Origin: Kribbella kalugense
Lineage (GTDB): Bacteria > Actinomycetota > Actinomycetes > Propionibacteriales > Kribbellaceae
DNA length: 64,000 nucleotides
NCBI RefSeq assembly: GCF_004365875.1
Contig: NZ_SODF01000001.1
Coordinates: 1,054,001 to 1,118,000 of the forward strand
Reading direction: 5' to 3'
Under the pieces are notes generated by a model, which was given only the letters and a program-made list of their open reading frames with translations, searched no databases and was not told the origin of the DNA. The position numbers were made by a program, and so were the translations under genes. Positions 1 through 8,437 of the stretch are shown here, in pieces. Each line of letters starts with the position of its first letter. Within the stretch, counting starts at the first letter, position 1.

Positions 1-324
1 GCCGAGGACTTCATCAACCACGACCCGCCGTTCGGGGTCACGCCGGATCGCGAGGGGATGCGCGCCGCCGGAAGCATGATGCGGGCCGCGTTCCCGGACT
101 GGCACAGCGAGCTGCACGAGCTGATCGCGGAGGGCGACCTCGTCGCGGAGCGGTTCACCGCCGGCGGGACCCAGCGCGGCGAGGTGATGGGCGTGCCGCC
201 GACCGGAGCCGTTGTGAACCTGCCCGGGATCAACATCTGGAGGCTTCGCGACGGTCTGATCGTGGAGCGCTGGGGCTTGCTCGACGACCTCGGCTTCCTG
301 CGGCAACTCGGCGTAGCATCCTGA
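1..324 (+). CDS. SnoaL-like/ester cyclase family protein, 5' end outside the window
   Basis: The reading frame is already open at base 1 and ends at a TGA at 322-324, so this is the C-terminal 107 residues of a longer protein. The visible part (FINHDPP near the left edge, FPDWHSELHELIAEGDLVAERFT, then G-GVPPTG and WRLRDGLIVERW) matches the small alpha+beta barrel of the SnoaL/ester-cyclase (NTF2-like) group. Members include polyketide cyclases and many proteins of unknown substrate, so no reaction can be assigned. The LuxR-type regulator follows after 2 bases and is probably co-transcribed. Confidence 0.8.
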   Translation, partial: AEDFINHDPPFGVTPDREGMRAAGSMMRAAFPDWHSELHELIAEGDLVAERFTAGGTQRGEVMGVPPTGAVVNLPGINIWRLRDGLIVERWGLLDDLGFLRQLGVAS

Positions 325-326
325 TC

Positions 327-1379
327 ATGGGGGTGGGGGATCACCTCGAAGTGCTGATCCGGCGCTGTTACGCGGGGCTGGACGCCGATCAGTTGCGGTC
401 CGAGGTGCTCGCCCGGCTCCGGGGTGTGCTGACGGTCGACGCGGCCTTCTTCGCGACGGTCGATCCGGCGACGGTGCTGTTCACCTCGGCGATGGCCGAC
501 GAGCCGCTCGGTGCGGTCACCGAGCAGTTCCTCGCGAACGAGTTCGGGCAGGCCGACGTGAACAAGTTCGCCGTACTGGCCGGCGGCCGGGATCCGGTCC
601 GGTCGCTCGGCCAGGCGACGAAGGGCGAGTGGACGAACAGCCCGCGGTACGCCGAGGTGATGCGGCCGCTAGGTCTCGGTGACGAGCTCCGGGCCGCGCT
701 GATGGCGAACGGCCGCTGCTGGGGCGTCCTCTGCCTCCACCGTGAGAACGCCGAAGCCGGTTTCGCGGACCACGAGGTCCAGCTGGTACGACGACTCGCA
801 CCGCACCTCGGTGAGGGACTGCGCCTCGGGCTTCGGGGGAGCGCGGTCGGGGCCGCGGGAGCCGGGCAGGTGTCTGCGATGGACGCTGATGGAGTGCCTC
901 GGATCGGTCCGGGGGTGGTGGTGCTCGACCGGCTGCTGCGGAGGCATTCGGTGACTGCTGAGGCGGAGCACTGGATGTCCGAGCTGGGAGCCGAGGAAGA
1001 GCTGCCGGTGGCGGTGCGGGCGGTGGCCGCTCGGATGCGGATGGGCGGGGTGACCGCGCGGGTGAAGGTCAGGGCGCGCGGCGGAGAGTGGCTCGAGCTC
1101 CAGGCGTCGCGGCTCGGCGATGACGGGCAGACCGTCGTGGTGATCGAGCCGGCGACACCGGCCCAGCTGGGCTCGCTGTTGCTCGACCTGCACGGCCTTA
1201 CGCCGGCTCAGCAGCGGGTGACCGAGTTGTTGTTGCGTGGGTACTCCACCCGGCAGATCGTCGAGCGGTTGTGTCTGTCGCCGCACACCGTGCAGGAACA
1301 TGTACGGGCGTCGTTCGACAAGGTCGGCGTCGGCAGCCGACGGGAGCTCGTGAGTGCGTTGCTCAGAGGGTCCGCATGA
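327..1379 (+). CDS. LuxR-family transcriptional regulator with N-terminal GAF-like domain
   Basis: A 350-residue regulator. Residues about 10-160 look like a GAF-type sensory domain. The last about 60 residues carry a LuxR helix-turn-helix (LTPAQQRVTELLLRGYSTRQ, then IVERLCLSPHTVQEHVRASF). The ATG lies 2 bases after the SnoaL-like stop, so the two genes probably share a transcript and the regulator may control its neighbour; that is inference. Its 3' end overlaps the end of the convergent DUF5703 gene by 17 bases. No phosphoreceiver domain is visible, so the signal is more likely a small ligand than a histidine kinase. Confidence 0.85.
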   Translation: MGVGDHLEVLIRRCYAGLDADQLRSEVLARLRGVLTVDAAFFATVDPATVLFTSAMADEPLGAVTEQFLANEFGQADVNKFAVLAGGRDPVRSLGQATKGEWTNSPRYAEVMRPLGLGDELRAALMANGRCWGVLCLHRENAEAGFADHEVQLVRRLAPHLGEGLRLGLRGSAVGAAGAGQVSAMDADGVPRIGPGVVVLDRLLRRHSVTAEAEHWMSELGAEEELPVAVRAVAARMRMGGVTARVKVRARGGEWLELQASRLGDDGQTVVVIEPATPAQLGSLLLDLHGLTPAQQRVTELLLRGYSTRQIVERLCLSPHTVQEHVRASFDKVGVGSRRELVSALLRGSA

Positions 1380-1548
1380 CCCGGATGATCCGGCGGCGGA
1401 GCCAGACGCGGCGGGTGCCGTCCGGGTAGCGACGGAGGCGGGCCAGCTCCCAACCGCCGTACTCCGCACGTTCGGTGAGCAGCTTGCGCACCGCGCCGCG
1501 CGACTCCGTCCTGGGCACCTCGAACTGCTGCAACTCGTATTCGGCCAT
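1363..1548 (-). CDS. DUF5703 family small basic protein
   Basis: A 61-residue protein beginning MAEYELQQFEVPRTESRG and ending in a very basic stretch with WLRRRIIRVMRTL. This pattern is typical of the short actinobacterial DUF5703 proteins, whose function is unknown. I chose the ATG at 1546-1548 because GGAGG lies 5 bases upstream; an in-frame GTG two codons earlier falls on that ribosome site. The gene is convergent with, and slightly overlaps, the LuxR gene. Confidence 0.75.
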   Translation of the reverse strand: MAEYELQQFEVPRTESRGAVRKLLTERAEYGGWELARLRRYPDGTRRVWLRRRIIRVMRTL

Positions 1549-1580
1549 CCGCACCTCCGCCTACGTGAACAACATTTTCC

Positions 1581-2522
1581 TCAAGAAACATCCTCCAGCG
1601 CCGCCGCGATCGCGGGCGGCAGGGTGAGTTCCTCTACTCCGAGCACCGACTTCAATTGCAACGCAGTCCGGGCTCCGACGATCGCCGACGACACGCCGGG
1701 GCGATCCCGTACCCAGGTCAGCGCCACCTCGAGCGGGGTCCAGCCGAGCCCGTCGGCGGCGCGTGCGACCGCTTCAACGATGCCCGATGCCCGCCCGTCG
1801 AGATAGGGGTCGACGAATCTGGACAGATGCTGAGACGCCGCCCGCGAGTCCGCCGGGATGCCGGTCCGGTACTTGCCGGTCAACACACCGCGGCCGAGCG
1901 GGGACCACGCCAGGATCCCGATCCCGAGCCCTGCGGCAGCGCGGAGCGCGTCCACCTCGGCGTCCCGGGCGAGCAGTGAGTACTCCACCTGGTTGGAGAC
2001 CGGGATCGCCCGACCCGGCCAGGCCTGCTGCCAGGTGACGGCTCGGGCTGATTTCCAGCCGGCGTAGTTCGAAATGCCGACGTACCGGACTTTGCCGGAG
2101 TTGACCGCGTGGTCGAGCGCGGAGAGCGTCTCCTCCAGCGGCACGTCGTCGGACCAGGTGTGCAGCTGCCAGAGGTCGATGTAGTCGACGTTCATCCGGC
2201 GCAGCGAGCCCTCCAGGTCGCGGAGCAGGGCGCCGCGAGAGGTGTCGGTGATCCGCTCACCGCGGCGGACGCTGAAGCCGGCCTTGGTCGCGATCACCAG
2301 GTCGTCCCGGTCGACCACGTCGCCGAGCAGCGACCCGATCAGCTGCTCGCTGTCACCATCGCCGTACGCCGCAGCGGTGTCGATCAGGGTGCCACCGGCG
2401 GAGACGAACGCCGCCAGCTGCTCGCGCGCCTCGTGCTCGTCGGTGTCCCGCCCCCACGACATCGTGCCCAGGCCGAGCCGGCTCACCGCCAGTCCACTGT
2501 GACCGAGATAGCGCTGCTGCAT
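1581..2522 (-). CDS. Aldo/keto reductase
   Basis: A 313-residue cytosolic NADPH-dependent aldo/keto reductase of the voltage-channel beta-subunit/YajO-like type. It opens with MQQRYLGHSGLAVSRLGLGT, the usual start of this family. The catalytic tetrad is visible: Asp in LIDTAAAYGDG with Tyr five residues later, Lys in VIATKAG, and His in IDLWQLHTW. The NADP-binding end (SSAIVGARTALQL) is present and the length is normal. The substrate cannot be told from sequence. It is divergent from the F420-type oxidoreductase, with about 50 bases between the starts. Confidence 0.9.
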   Translation of the reverse strand: MQQRYLGHSGLAVSRLGLGTMSWGRDTDEHEAREQLAAFVSAGGTLIDTAAAYGDGDSEQLIGSLLGDVVDRDDLVIATKAGFSVRRGERITDTSRGALLRDLEGSLRRMNVDYIDLWQLHTWSDDVPLEETLSALDHAVNSGKVRYVGISNYAGWKSARAVTWQQAWPGRAIPVSNQVEYSLLARDAEVDALRAAAGLGIGILAWSPLGRGVLTGKYRTGIPADSRAASQHLSRFVDPYLDGRASGIVEAVARAADGLGWTPLEVALTWVRDRPGVSSAIVGARTALQLKSVLGVEELTLPPAIAAALEDVS

Positions 2523-2534
2523 GAGCCGAGCCTA

Positions 2535-2565
2535 TTGCGGCCCACCGACAAGGGCTCGCTAGGCT
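2535..2565 (+). promoter_or_regulatory. Candidate leaderless promoter of the LLM oxidoreductase gene
   Basis: TTGCGG (2535-2540) and TAGGCT (2560-2565) are separated by 19 bases, and the ATG follows the -10 box after 8 bases with no ribosome binding site. That geometry suggests a transcript starting at or next to the start codon. The -35 spacing is longer than ideal, so the -10 box is the firmer part. Confidence 0.4.
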
Positions 2566-2573
2566 CGCCAGTC

Positions 2574-3626
2574 ATGCGACTCGGACTCAACATCGGCTTC
2601 GTGTTTGGCGGCGACGATCACCTGGACCACCTGAGGCTGGTGAAGGAGGCCGAGGCACTCGGTTTCTCGGTCACCTGGGCCGCGGAGGCGTACGGCTCGG
2701 ACGCCGCCACAGTGCTCAGCTGGATCGCCGCCCAGACCACCAGCATCGACGTCGGCGCGGCCGTCTTCCAGATTCCCGCCCGTACGCCGGCCATGACCGC
2801 GATGACCGCGGCCACCCTGGACCGGCTGTCGAACGGCCGGTTCCGGCTCGGCCTCGGCCTGTCCGGGCCGCAGGTTTCGGAGGGCTGGCACGGCGTCCGG
2901 TTCTCTCAGCCTCTGCTCAGGACCCGTGAGTACGTTGACATCGTGAACGCGGCCCTCCGGCGCGAGACAGTCGCGTACGAAGGGAAGTACTTCACCCTGC
3001 CGCTGCCCGACGGACCGGGCAAGGCGCTGAAACTGACCGTGCGGCCGATCCGCGACCACGTGCCGGTGTACCTGGCCGCGATCGGTCCGAAGAACCTCGA
3101 GCTGGCCGGCGAGATCGCCGACGGCTGGCTCGGGATCCTGAACGATCCTGCCTATCTTGGAGAGCAGTTGACGCACATCAAGGCGGGCCGCTCGGTTCGT
3201 GACCTGGACCTCGACGGCTTCGACGTCGTCGTGAACACCCCGCTGATGACCGGTGACGACCTGCAGGCCGCGGCCGACCCGATCCGTGGGTACGCCGCCT
3301 TGTACATCGGCGGCATGGGCAGCCGGGAGAAGAACTTCTACAACGCACTCGCGGTCCGGATGGGGTACGTCGCGGAGGCCAAGCAGATCCAGGACCTGTA
3401 CCTGGAGAAGAAGCACCGCGAGGCGATGGCCGCCGTACCGTTCGGTTTCCTGGACTCGATCTCGCTGCTCGGGTCGAAGGAGCGGATGGCTGACAAGTTC
3501 ACGGCGTACGCCGAGGCTGGGGCGACGACCGTCTCGCTGACCCCGTTCGCGTCGACCGTCGAGCAGCGGATCGCCGACCTGCGGACCGCCGCCGAGGCGC
3601 TGGAGCTGTCCGGAGTCGGCAACTGA
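2574..3626 (+). CDS. LLM-class F420-dependent oxidoreductase
   Basis: A 350-residue luciferase-like (bacterial luciferase superfamily) TIM-barrel protein. It has the typical opening MRLGLNIGFVFGGDD, then LSNGRFRLGLGLSGPQVSEGWHG, and the phosphate-binding region VPVYLAAIGPKNLELAGEIADGW (quoted in parts). These are hallmarks of the actinobacterial F420-using branch, though FMN use cannot be excluded. The open frame extends far upstream, but the ATG at 2574 gives the family's normal N-terminus and sits just after a -10 box. Its stop overlaps the uppP ATG by one base, so the two are probably co-transcribed. Confidence 0.88.
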   Translation: MRLGLNIGFVFGGDDHLDHLRLVKEAEALGFSVTWAAEAYGSDAATVLSWIAAQTTSIDVGAAVFQIPARTPAMTAMTAATLDRLSNGRFRLGLGLSGPQVSEGWHGVRFSQPLLRTREYVDIVNAALRRETVAYEGKYFTLPLPDGPGKALKLTVRPIRDHVPVYLAAIGPKNLELAGEIADGWLGILNDPAYLGEQLTHIKAGRSVRDLDLDGFDVVVNTPLMTGDDLQAAADPIRGYAALYIGGMGSREKNFYNALAVRMGYVAEAKQIQDLYLEKKHREAMAAVPFGFLDSISLLGSKERMADKFTAYAEAGATTVSLTPFASTVEQRIADLRTAAEALELSGVGN

Positions 3627-4453
3627 TGACGATCTGGGACTCCATCATCCTCGGCATCGTCGAGGGCCTGACCGAATTCCTGCCGGTCTCCAGCACCGGG
3701 CACCTGACGATCGTGTCGAAGATGCTCGGCCTGAAGATCGACGACCCGTCGATCACCGGTTTCACCGCGGTGATCCAGGTCGGCGCGATCGCCGCGGTCG
3801 TCCTGTACTTCTGGAAGGACATCGCCCGGATCGCGGTCGCCTGGGTGCGCGGTCTGGCGAAGCCCGAGCACCGGGGCGAGTTCGACCACCGGATGGGCTG
3901 GTACGTGATCGTCGGCTCGGTCCCGATCGTGATCGTCGGCTTCCTGGCCCGGGACCTGATCTCAGGCCCGCTGCGCAGCCTGTGGTGGGTGGCCGCGGCC
4001 CTGATCGGCTGGTCGGTCGTGATGGTCGCCGCCGAACGCCTCGGCACGAAGGAACGCCCGCTGACCCGCATCACCTTCATGGACGCGCTCGTCATGGGCC
4101 TGGTCCAGTGCCTGGCCCTGATCCCCGGCATCTCCCGCTCAGGCGCAACGATCTCCGCAGGCCTCTTCCGCGGCCTGGACCGAGTAGCGGCCACGAGGAT
4201 CTCGTTCCTGCTCGGCATTCCGGCGTTGGTCGGCGCAGGCGTCTACGAGTTGAAGGACGCCCTCCACGGCACCGTCGGCGCCGTACCCCTGTTGGTCGGC
4301 ACGGTCGTCAGCTTCGTCGTCGCTTATGCGTCGATCGCCTGGCTACTCCGCTTCGTCGCCAAACACACCATCGAAGTCTTCGCCTTCTACCGCGTGCTGC
4401 TCGGAATCGTCCTGGTCATCCTGCTCGCCACGAGCACGATCACGGCAACCTGA
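3626..4453 (+). CDS. uppP: Undecaprenyl-diphosphatase UppP (BacA family)
   Basis: A 275-residue polytopic membrane enzyme that removes a phosphate from undecaprenyl diphosphate, recycling the lipid carrier for peptidoglycan and other envelope polymers; overexpression gives bacitracin resistance in this family. Both active-site motifs are present: EGLTEFLPVSSTGHL at residues 13-27 and PGISRSGATIS around residue 165. At least six hydrophobic segments are visible and the length is standard. The ATG overlaps the stop of the preceding oxidoreductase. CorA lies convergently downstream, with a hairpin between. Confidence 0.95.
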   Translation: MTIWDSIILGIVEGLTEFLPVSSTGHLTIVSKMLGLKIDDPSITGFTAVIQVGAIAAVVLYFWKDIARIAVAWVRGLAKPEHRGEFDHRMGWYVIVGSVPIVIVGFLARDLISGPLRSLWWVAAALIGWSVVMVAAERLGTKERPLTRITFMDALVMGLVQCLALIPGISRSGATISAGLFRGLDRVAATRISFLLGIPALVGAGVYELKDALHGTVGAVPLLVGTVVSFVVAYASIAWLLRFVAKHTIEVFAFYRVLLGIVLVILLATSTITAT

Positions 4454-4469
4454 GGCGGGATATCCGTTC

Positions 4470-4515
4470 GTGTTGCCCCTTCTCTGCTCGTGTGAGGGTG
4501 GAGAAGGTGCAACAC
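4470..4515. terminator. Hairpin between convergent uppP and corA
   Basis: The 15-base arms 4470-4484 and 4501-4515 are complementary with one mismatch and enclose a 16-base loop. The element lies between two convergent genes. There is no T-run, as is common in high-GC actinobacteria, so a bidirectional terminator is an inference from position and stem strength. Confidence 0.5.
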
Positions 4516-4538
4516 CAGAGGAGAACCCTCGGCCGTGG

Positions 4539-5522
4539 CTACAGCCAGCCGACCTTGCGGAAGAAGCGGTACATGGTGGTGCAGACGGTGGCCATCAGGA
4601 GGAGTACGGCGTAGTAGCCGAAGTGCCAGCGGAGTTCGGGCATGTTGTCGAAGTTCATGCCGTAGATGCCGGCCAGCATGGTGGGAACCGCGGCGATCGC
4701 CACCCAGGCTGAGATTTTCCGCATGTCGTCGTTTTGCTGGACGGAGACGCGGGCGAGGTGCGCGTTCAACGCGGACTGGAGCAGGATGTCGATCGACTCG
4801 GTCTGCTCGGAGACTCGGCTCAGGTGATCGGACACGTCGCGGAAGAACGGGCTCGCTTTCGGACCCAGCCCGGCAACTCCGTGGGCGAACTGCTCCATCG
4901 GTTCGCGCAGCGGGTCGATCGCCCGGCGCATCTCGAGTACCTCGCGCTTCAGCCGGTAGATCCGCTCCGCGTCGCTGGTCCGTTCCGGTGAGAACACCGA
5001 GCTCTCGATCTCGTCGACGTCGATCTCGACCTGCTCGGCGACGCTCTCGTAGTCGTCCACGATCGCGTCGCAGATCGCCCACAGCACCGCGGCCGGCCCG
5101 TGGCCGAGCATCGAGGCGCGCTCCTCGAGTTGGTGCCGGGTGGTCGCGAGCTCACCACCTTTCCCGTGGCGGACGGTCACGACGTACCGCTGGCCGATGA
5201 ACACCGTCACCTGACCGGTCTCGACGGCGTCACCCTCGTCGACGTACCAGAGGGTCCGCAGTACGACGAGGATCGTGTCGCCGAACCGCTCGACCTTCGG
5301 CCGCTGGTGGATCTGCAGGGCGTCCTCGACCGCGAGATCGTGCAGGTTGAACAGGTGCTGGACCCGCTCCATCTCGGCGTGCGACGGCTCGTGCAGCCCG
5401 ATCCACCCGAACGATTCCCGGTCGTCGTCGATGGCCCGGGCAACGGTCTCGGGGTCCTTGGGCAGGTCCTGCCGTTCCCCCTCGGCGTACACCCCGCAGT
5501 CCACGATCACGCCACCCATCAT
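4539..5522 (-). CDS. corA: CorA family magnesium/cobalt transporter
   Basis: A 327-residue inner-membrane divalent cation channel. The long soluble N-terminal domain is followed by a coiled, charged stalk and two C-terminal membrane helices. The signature GMN is present in IYGMNFDNMPELRW at the end of the first helix, and the protein ends in a basic tail (RFFRKVGWL), as CorA proteins do. The open frame runs upstream to 5903, but the MMGGVIVDCGVY start gives the normal length. No clear ribosome site precedes it. It is divergent from the histidine phosphatase gene, with 37 bases between the starts. Confidence 0.9.
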   Translation of the reverse strand: MMGGVIVDCGVYAEGERQDLPKDPETVARAIDDDRESFGWIGLHEPSHAEMERVQHLFNLHDLAVEDALQIHQRPKVERFGDTILVVLRTLWYVDEGDAVETGQVTVFIGQRYVVTVRHGKGGELATTRHQLEERASMLGHGPAAVLWAICDAIVDDYESVAEQVEIDVDEIESSVFSPERTSDAERIYRLKREVLEMRRAIDPLREPMEQFAHGVAGLGPKASPFFRDVSDHLSRVSEQTESIDILLQSALNAHLARVSVQQNDDMRKISAWVAIAAVPTMLAGIYGMNFDNMPELRWHFGYYAVLLLMATVCTTMYRFFRKVGWL

Positions 5523-5559
5523 GGCACCATGACTTGGCCGACCCGATAACGTGCACTGC

Positions 5560-6255
5560 ATGCCCACGGTGATTCTGGTCCGCCACGGCCGCAGTGCCGC
5601 GAACACGTCCGGCACGCTGGCCGGCCGCACGCCCGGCGTGAAGCTGGACGACACCGGTGTCAAACAAGCCGAGGCGGTCGCGCAGCGGCTGGCCGAACTG
5701 CCGCTGGCCGCGATCGTGACCTCGCCGCTCGAGCGCTGCAAGCAGACCGCCGCGGCGATCGCCAAGCTCCATCCGGAGTTGCGTCCGGCAACCGACCGGC
5801 GGCTGACCGAGTGCGGGTACGGCGATTGGACCGGTAAGAAGATCGCCACCCTGGCGAAGGATCCGCTCTGGACCGTCGTCCAGCAGCACCCGTCCGCGGT
5901 CACGTTCCCGAACGGCGAGTCGATGCGCGGGATGCAGCAGCGGGCCGTCGACGCCGTCCGCGCGCATGACGCGGCGCTGGCGAAGAGTCATGGCAGCAAC
6001 GCGATCTGGGTGGCGGTGTCGCACGGCGACGTGATCAAGGCGATCGTTGCCGATGCGCTCGGTCAGCACCTGGACACTTTCCAGCGGATCGTCGTCGACA
6101 CCGCGTCGACCACGATCATCACCTACACCGCGACCCGCCCGTTCCTGGTCCGTCTGAACGACTCCGGCAGCGAGCTAGCATCGCTGATCCCTAAGCCGTC
6201 AGCGAAAGGCAAGCCCAAGAAGCAATCGTCCGACGCAGTGGTCGGCGGACGGTAA
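5560..6255 (+). CDS. MSMEG_4193-type histidine phosphatase/phosphomutase-like protein
   Basis: A 231-residue member of the phosphoglycerate-mutase-like histidine phosphatase superfamily. The phosphohistidine motif RHG is at residues 8-10 of MPTVILVRHGRS, a conserved LTECGYGDW follows, and the second catalytic His is in VAVSHGDVIKAI. It belongs to the actinobacterial MSMEG_4193 type. I chose ATG 5560 over GTG 5551 because TAACGT lies 7 bases upstream (leaderless arrangement) and the family starts this way. It is the first gene of a conserved trio with DUF3090 and SCO1664, near mshC. The substrate is unknown. Confidence 0.88.
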   Translation: MPTVILVRHGRSAANTSGTLAGRTPGVKLDDTGVKQAEAVAQRLAELPLAAIVTSPLERCKQTAAAIAKLHPELRPATDRRLTECGYGDWTGKKIATLAKDPLWTVVQQHPSAVTFPNGESMRGMQQRAVDAVRAHDAALAKSHGSNAIWVAVSHGDVIKAIVADALGQHLDTFQRIVVDTASTTIITYTATRPFLVRLNDSGSELASLIPKPSAKGKPKKQSSDAVVGGR

Positions 6256-6267
6256 TAGGGTTTAGAC

Positions 6268-6843
6268 ATGGCGCGAGTTGTTCATACCTACGACGACCCC
6301 GAGCGGTTCGTCGCCGGCACCGTGGGGGAACCCGGTGCGAGGACGTTCTTCCTCCAGGCCCGGGCCGGGCAGCGGCTGACCTCGGTGGCGTGTGAGAAGG
6401 AACAGGTGATGGCGCTCGCGGAGCGGCTCGACGTGATGCTGGACGAGGTGGCCCGGCGTTTCGACCGCGATCCGGCTCCGCAGACCGGGGCCGACGACAC
6501 GGCGCCGCTGGAGCAGCCGATCGAGGAGGAGTTCCGGGCCGGCACCATGACGCTGGCCTGGGAGGCCGACGCCGAGCGCGTGGTGATCGAGGTGTTCGCG
6601 GTCGTCACCGGCGAGCAGGTGGACCTCGAGGAGACCGACCCGGTCACTGCCGCGATCGAGTCCGACGACGCCGAGGTGTTCACCGTCCGGATCACCGAGG
6701 AGCAGGCCCGGGCGTTCGCCCGCCGCGCGGTCGCGCTGGTCGCGTCCGGTCGCCCGAGCTGCCCGTTCTGCGGCCGGCCGATCGACGCCGAGGGCCATAT
6801 CTGTCCCCGTGCCAACGGCTACCGCAGGCACCTGCCGGAATGA
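6268..6843 (+). CDS. DUF3090 family protein with C-terminal zinc-knuckle-like motif
   Basis: A 191-residue actinobacterial protein of unknown function, recognised from MARVVHTYDDPERFVAGTVG at the start and FFLQARAGQRLTSVACEKEQ soon after. The C-terminus has Cys165-x2-Cys168, His177 and Cys179 (CPFCGRPIDAEGHICP), a likely zinc site. A TAGGGT box ends 6 bases before the ATG, suggesting an internal leaderless start even though the phosphatase gene ends only 12 bases upstream. Its last four bases (ATGA) contain the start of the SCO1664 gene. The trio is conserved as a block, which implies one pathway. Confidence 0.9.
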   Translation: MARVVHTYDDPERFVAGTVGEPGARTFFLQARAGQRLTSVACEKEQVMALAERLDVMLDEVARRFDRDPAPQTGADDTAPLEQPIEEEFRAGTMTLAWEADAERVVIEVFAVVTGEQVDLEETDPVTAAIESDDAEVFTVRITEEQARAFARRAVALVASGRPSCPFCGRPIDAEGHICPRANGYRRHLPE

Positions 6844-7634
6844 TCGTGAACCCGGAGCTCCTCGCCCTTGGGGAGCTGTCACTGCACGGCCGACTGGTCG
6901 CGGCGTCGAACGGCACCTACCAGGGCTCTGTCAGCCTGGCCGGCGAGACCGCGACCGTGGTCTACAAGCCCGTCGAAGGCGAGCGCCCACTGTGGGACTT
7001 CCCCGACGGGACGCTGGCCCAGCGCGAGTTCGCGGCGTACGTCGTCTCCGAAGCGCTCGGCTGGTCGGTCGTGCCGCCAACGCTGCTGCGTGACGGGCCG
7101 CTCGGTGAGGGCATGGTTCAGCTGTGGATCGACGAGGCCGAGCTCAACGTGGGGGAGACCGAGCTGGTCGACATCGTGCCGCAAGGTCGCGTGCCCAAAG
7201 GCTGGGTCGGCGTACTGGAGGCGCTCGACGGCCGCCACAACCCGGTCACGCTGGTGCACGCGGACAACGACGCGCTGCGGCGGATGGCCGTATTCGATGC
7301 CGTGGTCAACAATGCCGACCGCAAGGGCGGCCACGTGCTGAACCCGGGCGACGGCCGGGTGTACGGCGTCGATCACGGCGTCACGTTCAACGCCGACGAC
7401 AAGCTCCGGACGGTCCTGTGGGGCTGGGCCGGTGACCCGATCCCGGCCGACCTGCTGGCCGACGTACGCCGGTTGGCCGATGAGCTCGCCGGGGGCCTGG
7501 GGCAACAACTCTGCGAACTCATCACCGCCGTCGAGCTGACCGCGACCCGGGAACGCTGCGCGACGTTGCTGAAGACGGGCGCGTTCCCGTACCCGAGCGA
7601 TGAGTGGCCCGCGATTCCCTGGCCGGCGTTCTAG
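6840..7634 (+). CDS. SCO1664 family PI-kinase-like protein
   Basis: A 264-residue protein of the SCO1664 type, distantly related to phosphatidylinositol 3/4-kinases. Lys43 in VVYKPVEGE is a candidate nucleotide-binding lysine. N157-N-A-D160-R161 resembles the catalytic loop, and D178-H-G in VYGVDHGVTFN resembles the metal-binding DFG-like motif. The start overlaps the DUF3090 stop by four bases, so the two are translationally coupled. A kinase-like gene beside a phosphatase-like gene suggests reversible phosphorylation of a metabolite or protein, but no substrate is known. It ends inside the first copy of a 17-base direct repeat. Confidence 0.88.
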   Translation: MIVNPELLALGELSLHGRLVAASNGTYQGSVSLAGETATVVYKPVEGERPLWDFPDGTLAQREFAAYVVSEALGWSVVPPTLLRDGPLGEGMVQLWIDEAELNVGETELVDIVPQGRVPKGWVGVLEALDGRHNPVTLVHADNDALRRMAVFDAVVNNADRKGGHVLNPGDGRVYGVDHGVTFNADDKLRTVLWGWAGDPIPADLLADVRRLADELAGGLGQQLCELITAVELTATRERCATLLKTGAFPYPSDEWPAIPWPAF

Positions 7635-7656
7635 ACGGAGGCCGGCGTTCTAGACG
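7621..7656. repeat. Tandem 17-base direct repeat at a convergent gene junction
   Basis: GGCCGGCGTTCTAGACG occurs at 7621-7637 and again at 7640-7656. The first copy contains the TAG stop of the SCO1664 gene; the second contains the TAG stop of the convergent DUF6882 gene on the other strand. It looks like a local 19-base tandem duplication. Confidence 0.85.
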
Positions 7657-8336
7657 CTCACGTTGCCGAGGCGGCCGTGGTCGTCGAACGACGCGACGAT
7701 CACCTTGCCGTTGGGCGCCGTACCGCGGATCGCGTCGGGAGTCTCGTCGTACTGCAGGCCGAAGTACTGGAAGTAGCCGCGGACGACCTGTCGATGGTCG
7801 GACGGGAAGACGCTGACCGCGGTCACCAGCAGGCGTGGCGTGGCGATCGGATCGAAGGCTGCCCTCGGCAACTGTTCGTCGGCGACATGCAGGTACACGT
7901 GCCCTCGGCCCTCGTTGATCGCGGTCGACCAGACACCGCGACCGCCCAGCACGGAGCCGGCCGTGATCGCGAGTGTGATCGCGGCCTGGGTCGGTTGCGG
8001 GAACCCGCTCAAGTCAGGGGCGTCGGCGGTGAACTCTCCGATCCCGTGCTGCTCACCGAACTCGCGGACCGGCAGCGTCGACGCCACAGCGGGCGCGTCC
8101 GGCCCGAAGCCCGGGTTCGCCCAGCCCCAGAGCCAGGTGTGATCCAGCTCAGAGAAGCTCCCGAGCAGTGAGACCCCACCGAGGACGCCGCGGTCGCCGG
8201 TCAGAGTACGGGCGTCCAGGTCGGCCTGCAGCTCCCCGCTTCCGACCACCTCGTTGAACAGGTCCTGCTGCTGGATCGCGGCGGCGGCGATCCAGCCGCC
8301 GTACGCCTGGAACTCGGGACTGAAGTCAGCGCTCAT
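7650..8336 (-). CDS. DUF6882 family protein
   Basis: A 228-residue cytosolic protein of unknown function. The core LDHTWLWGWANPGFGPDAP and the following region resemble the actinobacterial DUF6882 family, often found as single genes of uncertain role. No signal peptide or membrane segment is visible. I chose the ATG giving MSADFSPEFQAYGGW; the open frame extends 16 codons further without a better site. The gene interrupts the run from the phosphatase trio to mshC on the opposite strand and is divergent from mshC. Confidence 0.7.
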   Translation of the reverse strand: MSADFSPEFQAYGGWIAAAAIQQQDLFNEVVGSGELQADLDARTLTGDRGVLGGVSLLGSFSELDHTWLWGWANPGFGPDAPAVASTLPVREFGEQHGIGEFTADAPDLSGFPQPTQAAITLAITAGSVLGGRGVWSTAINEGRGHVYLHVADEQLPRAAFDPIATPRLLVTAVSVFPSDHRQVVRGYFQYFGLQYDETPDAIRGTAPNGKVIVASFDDHGRLGNVSV

Positions 8337-8437
8337 CGCGGGTGAGGCTAGCGGCAGACGGGGTCCAGCCGGTTTCGGGACCACGGATTGGAACCGTGTC
8401 GCGTCATTGAAAATCGGACTGGCATAAGCTCCGACAC

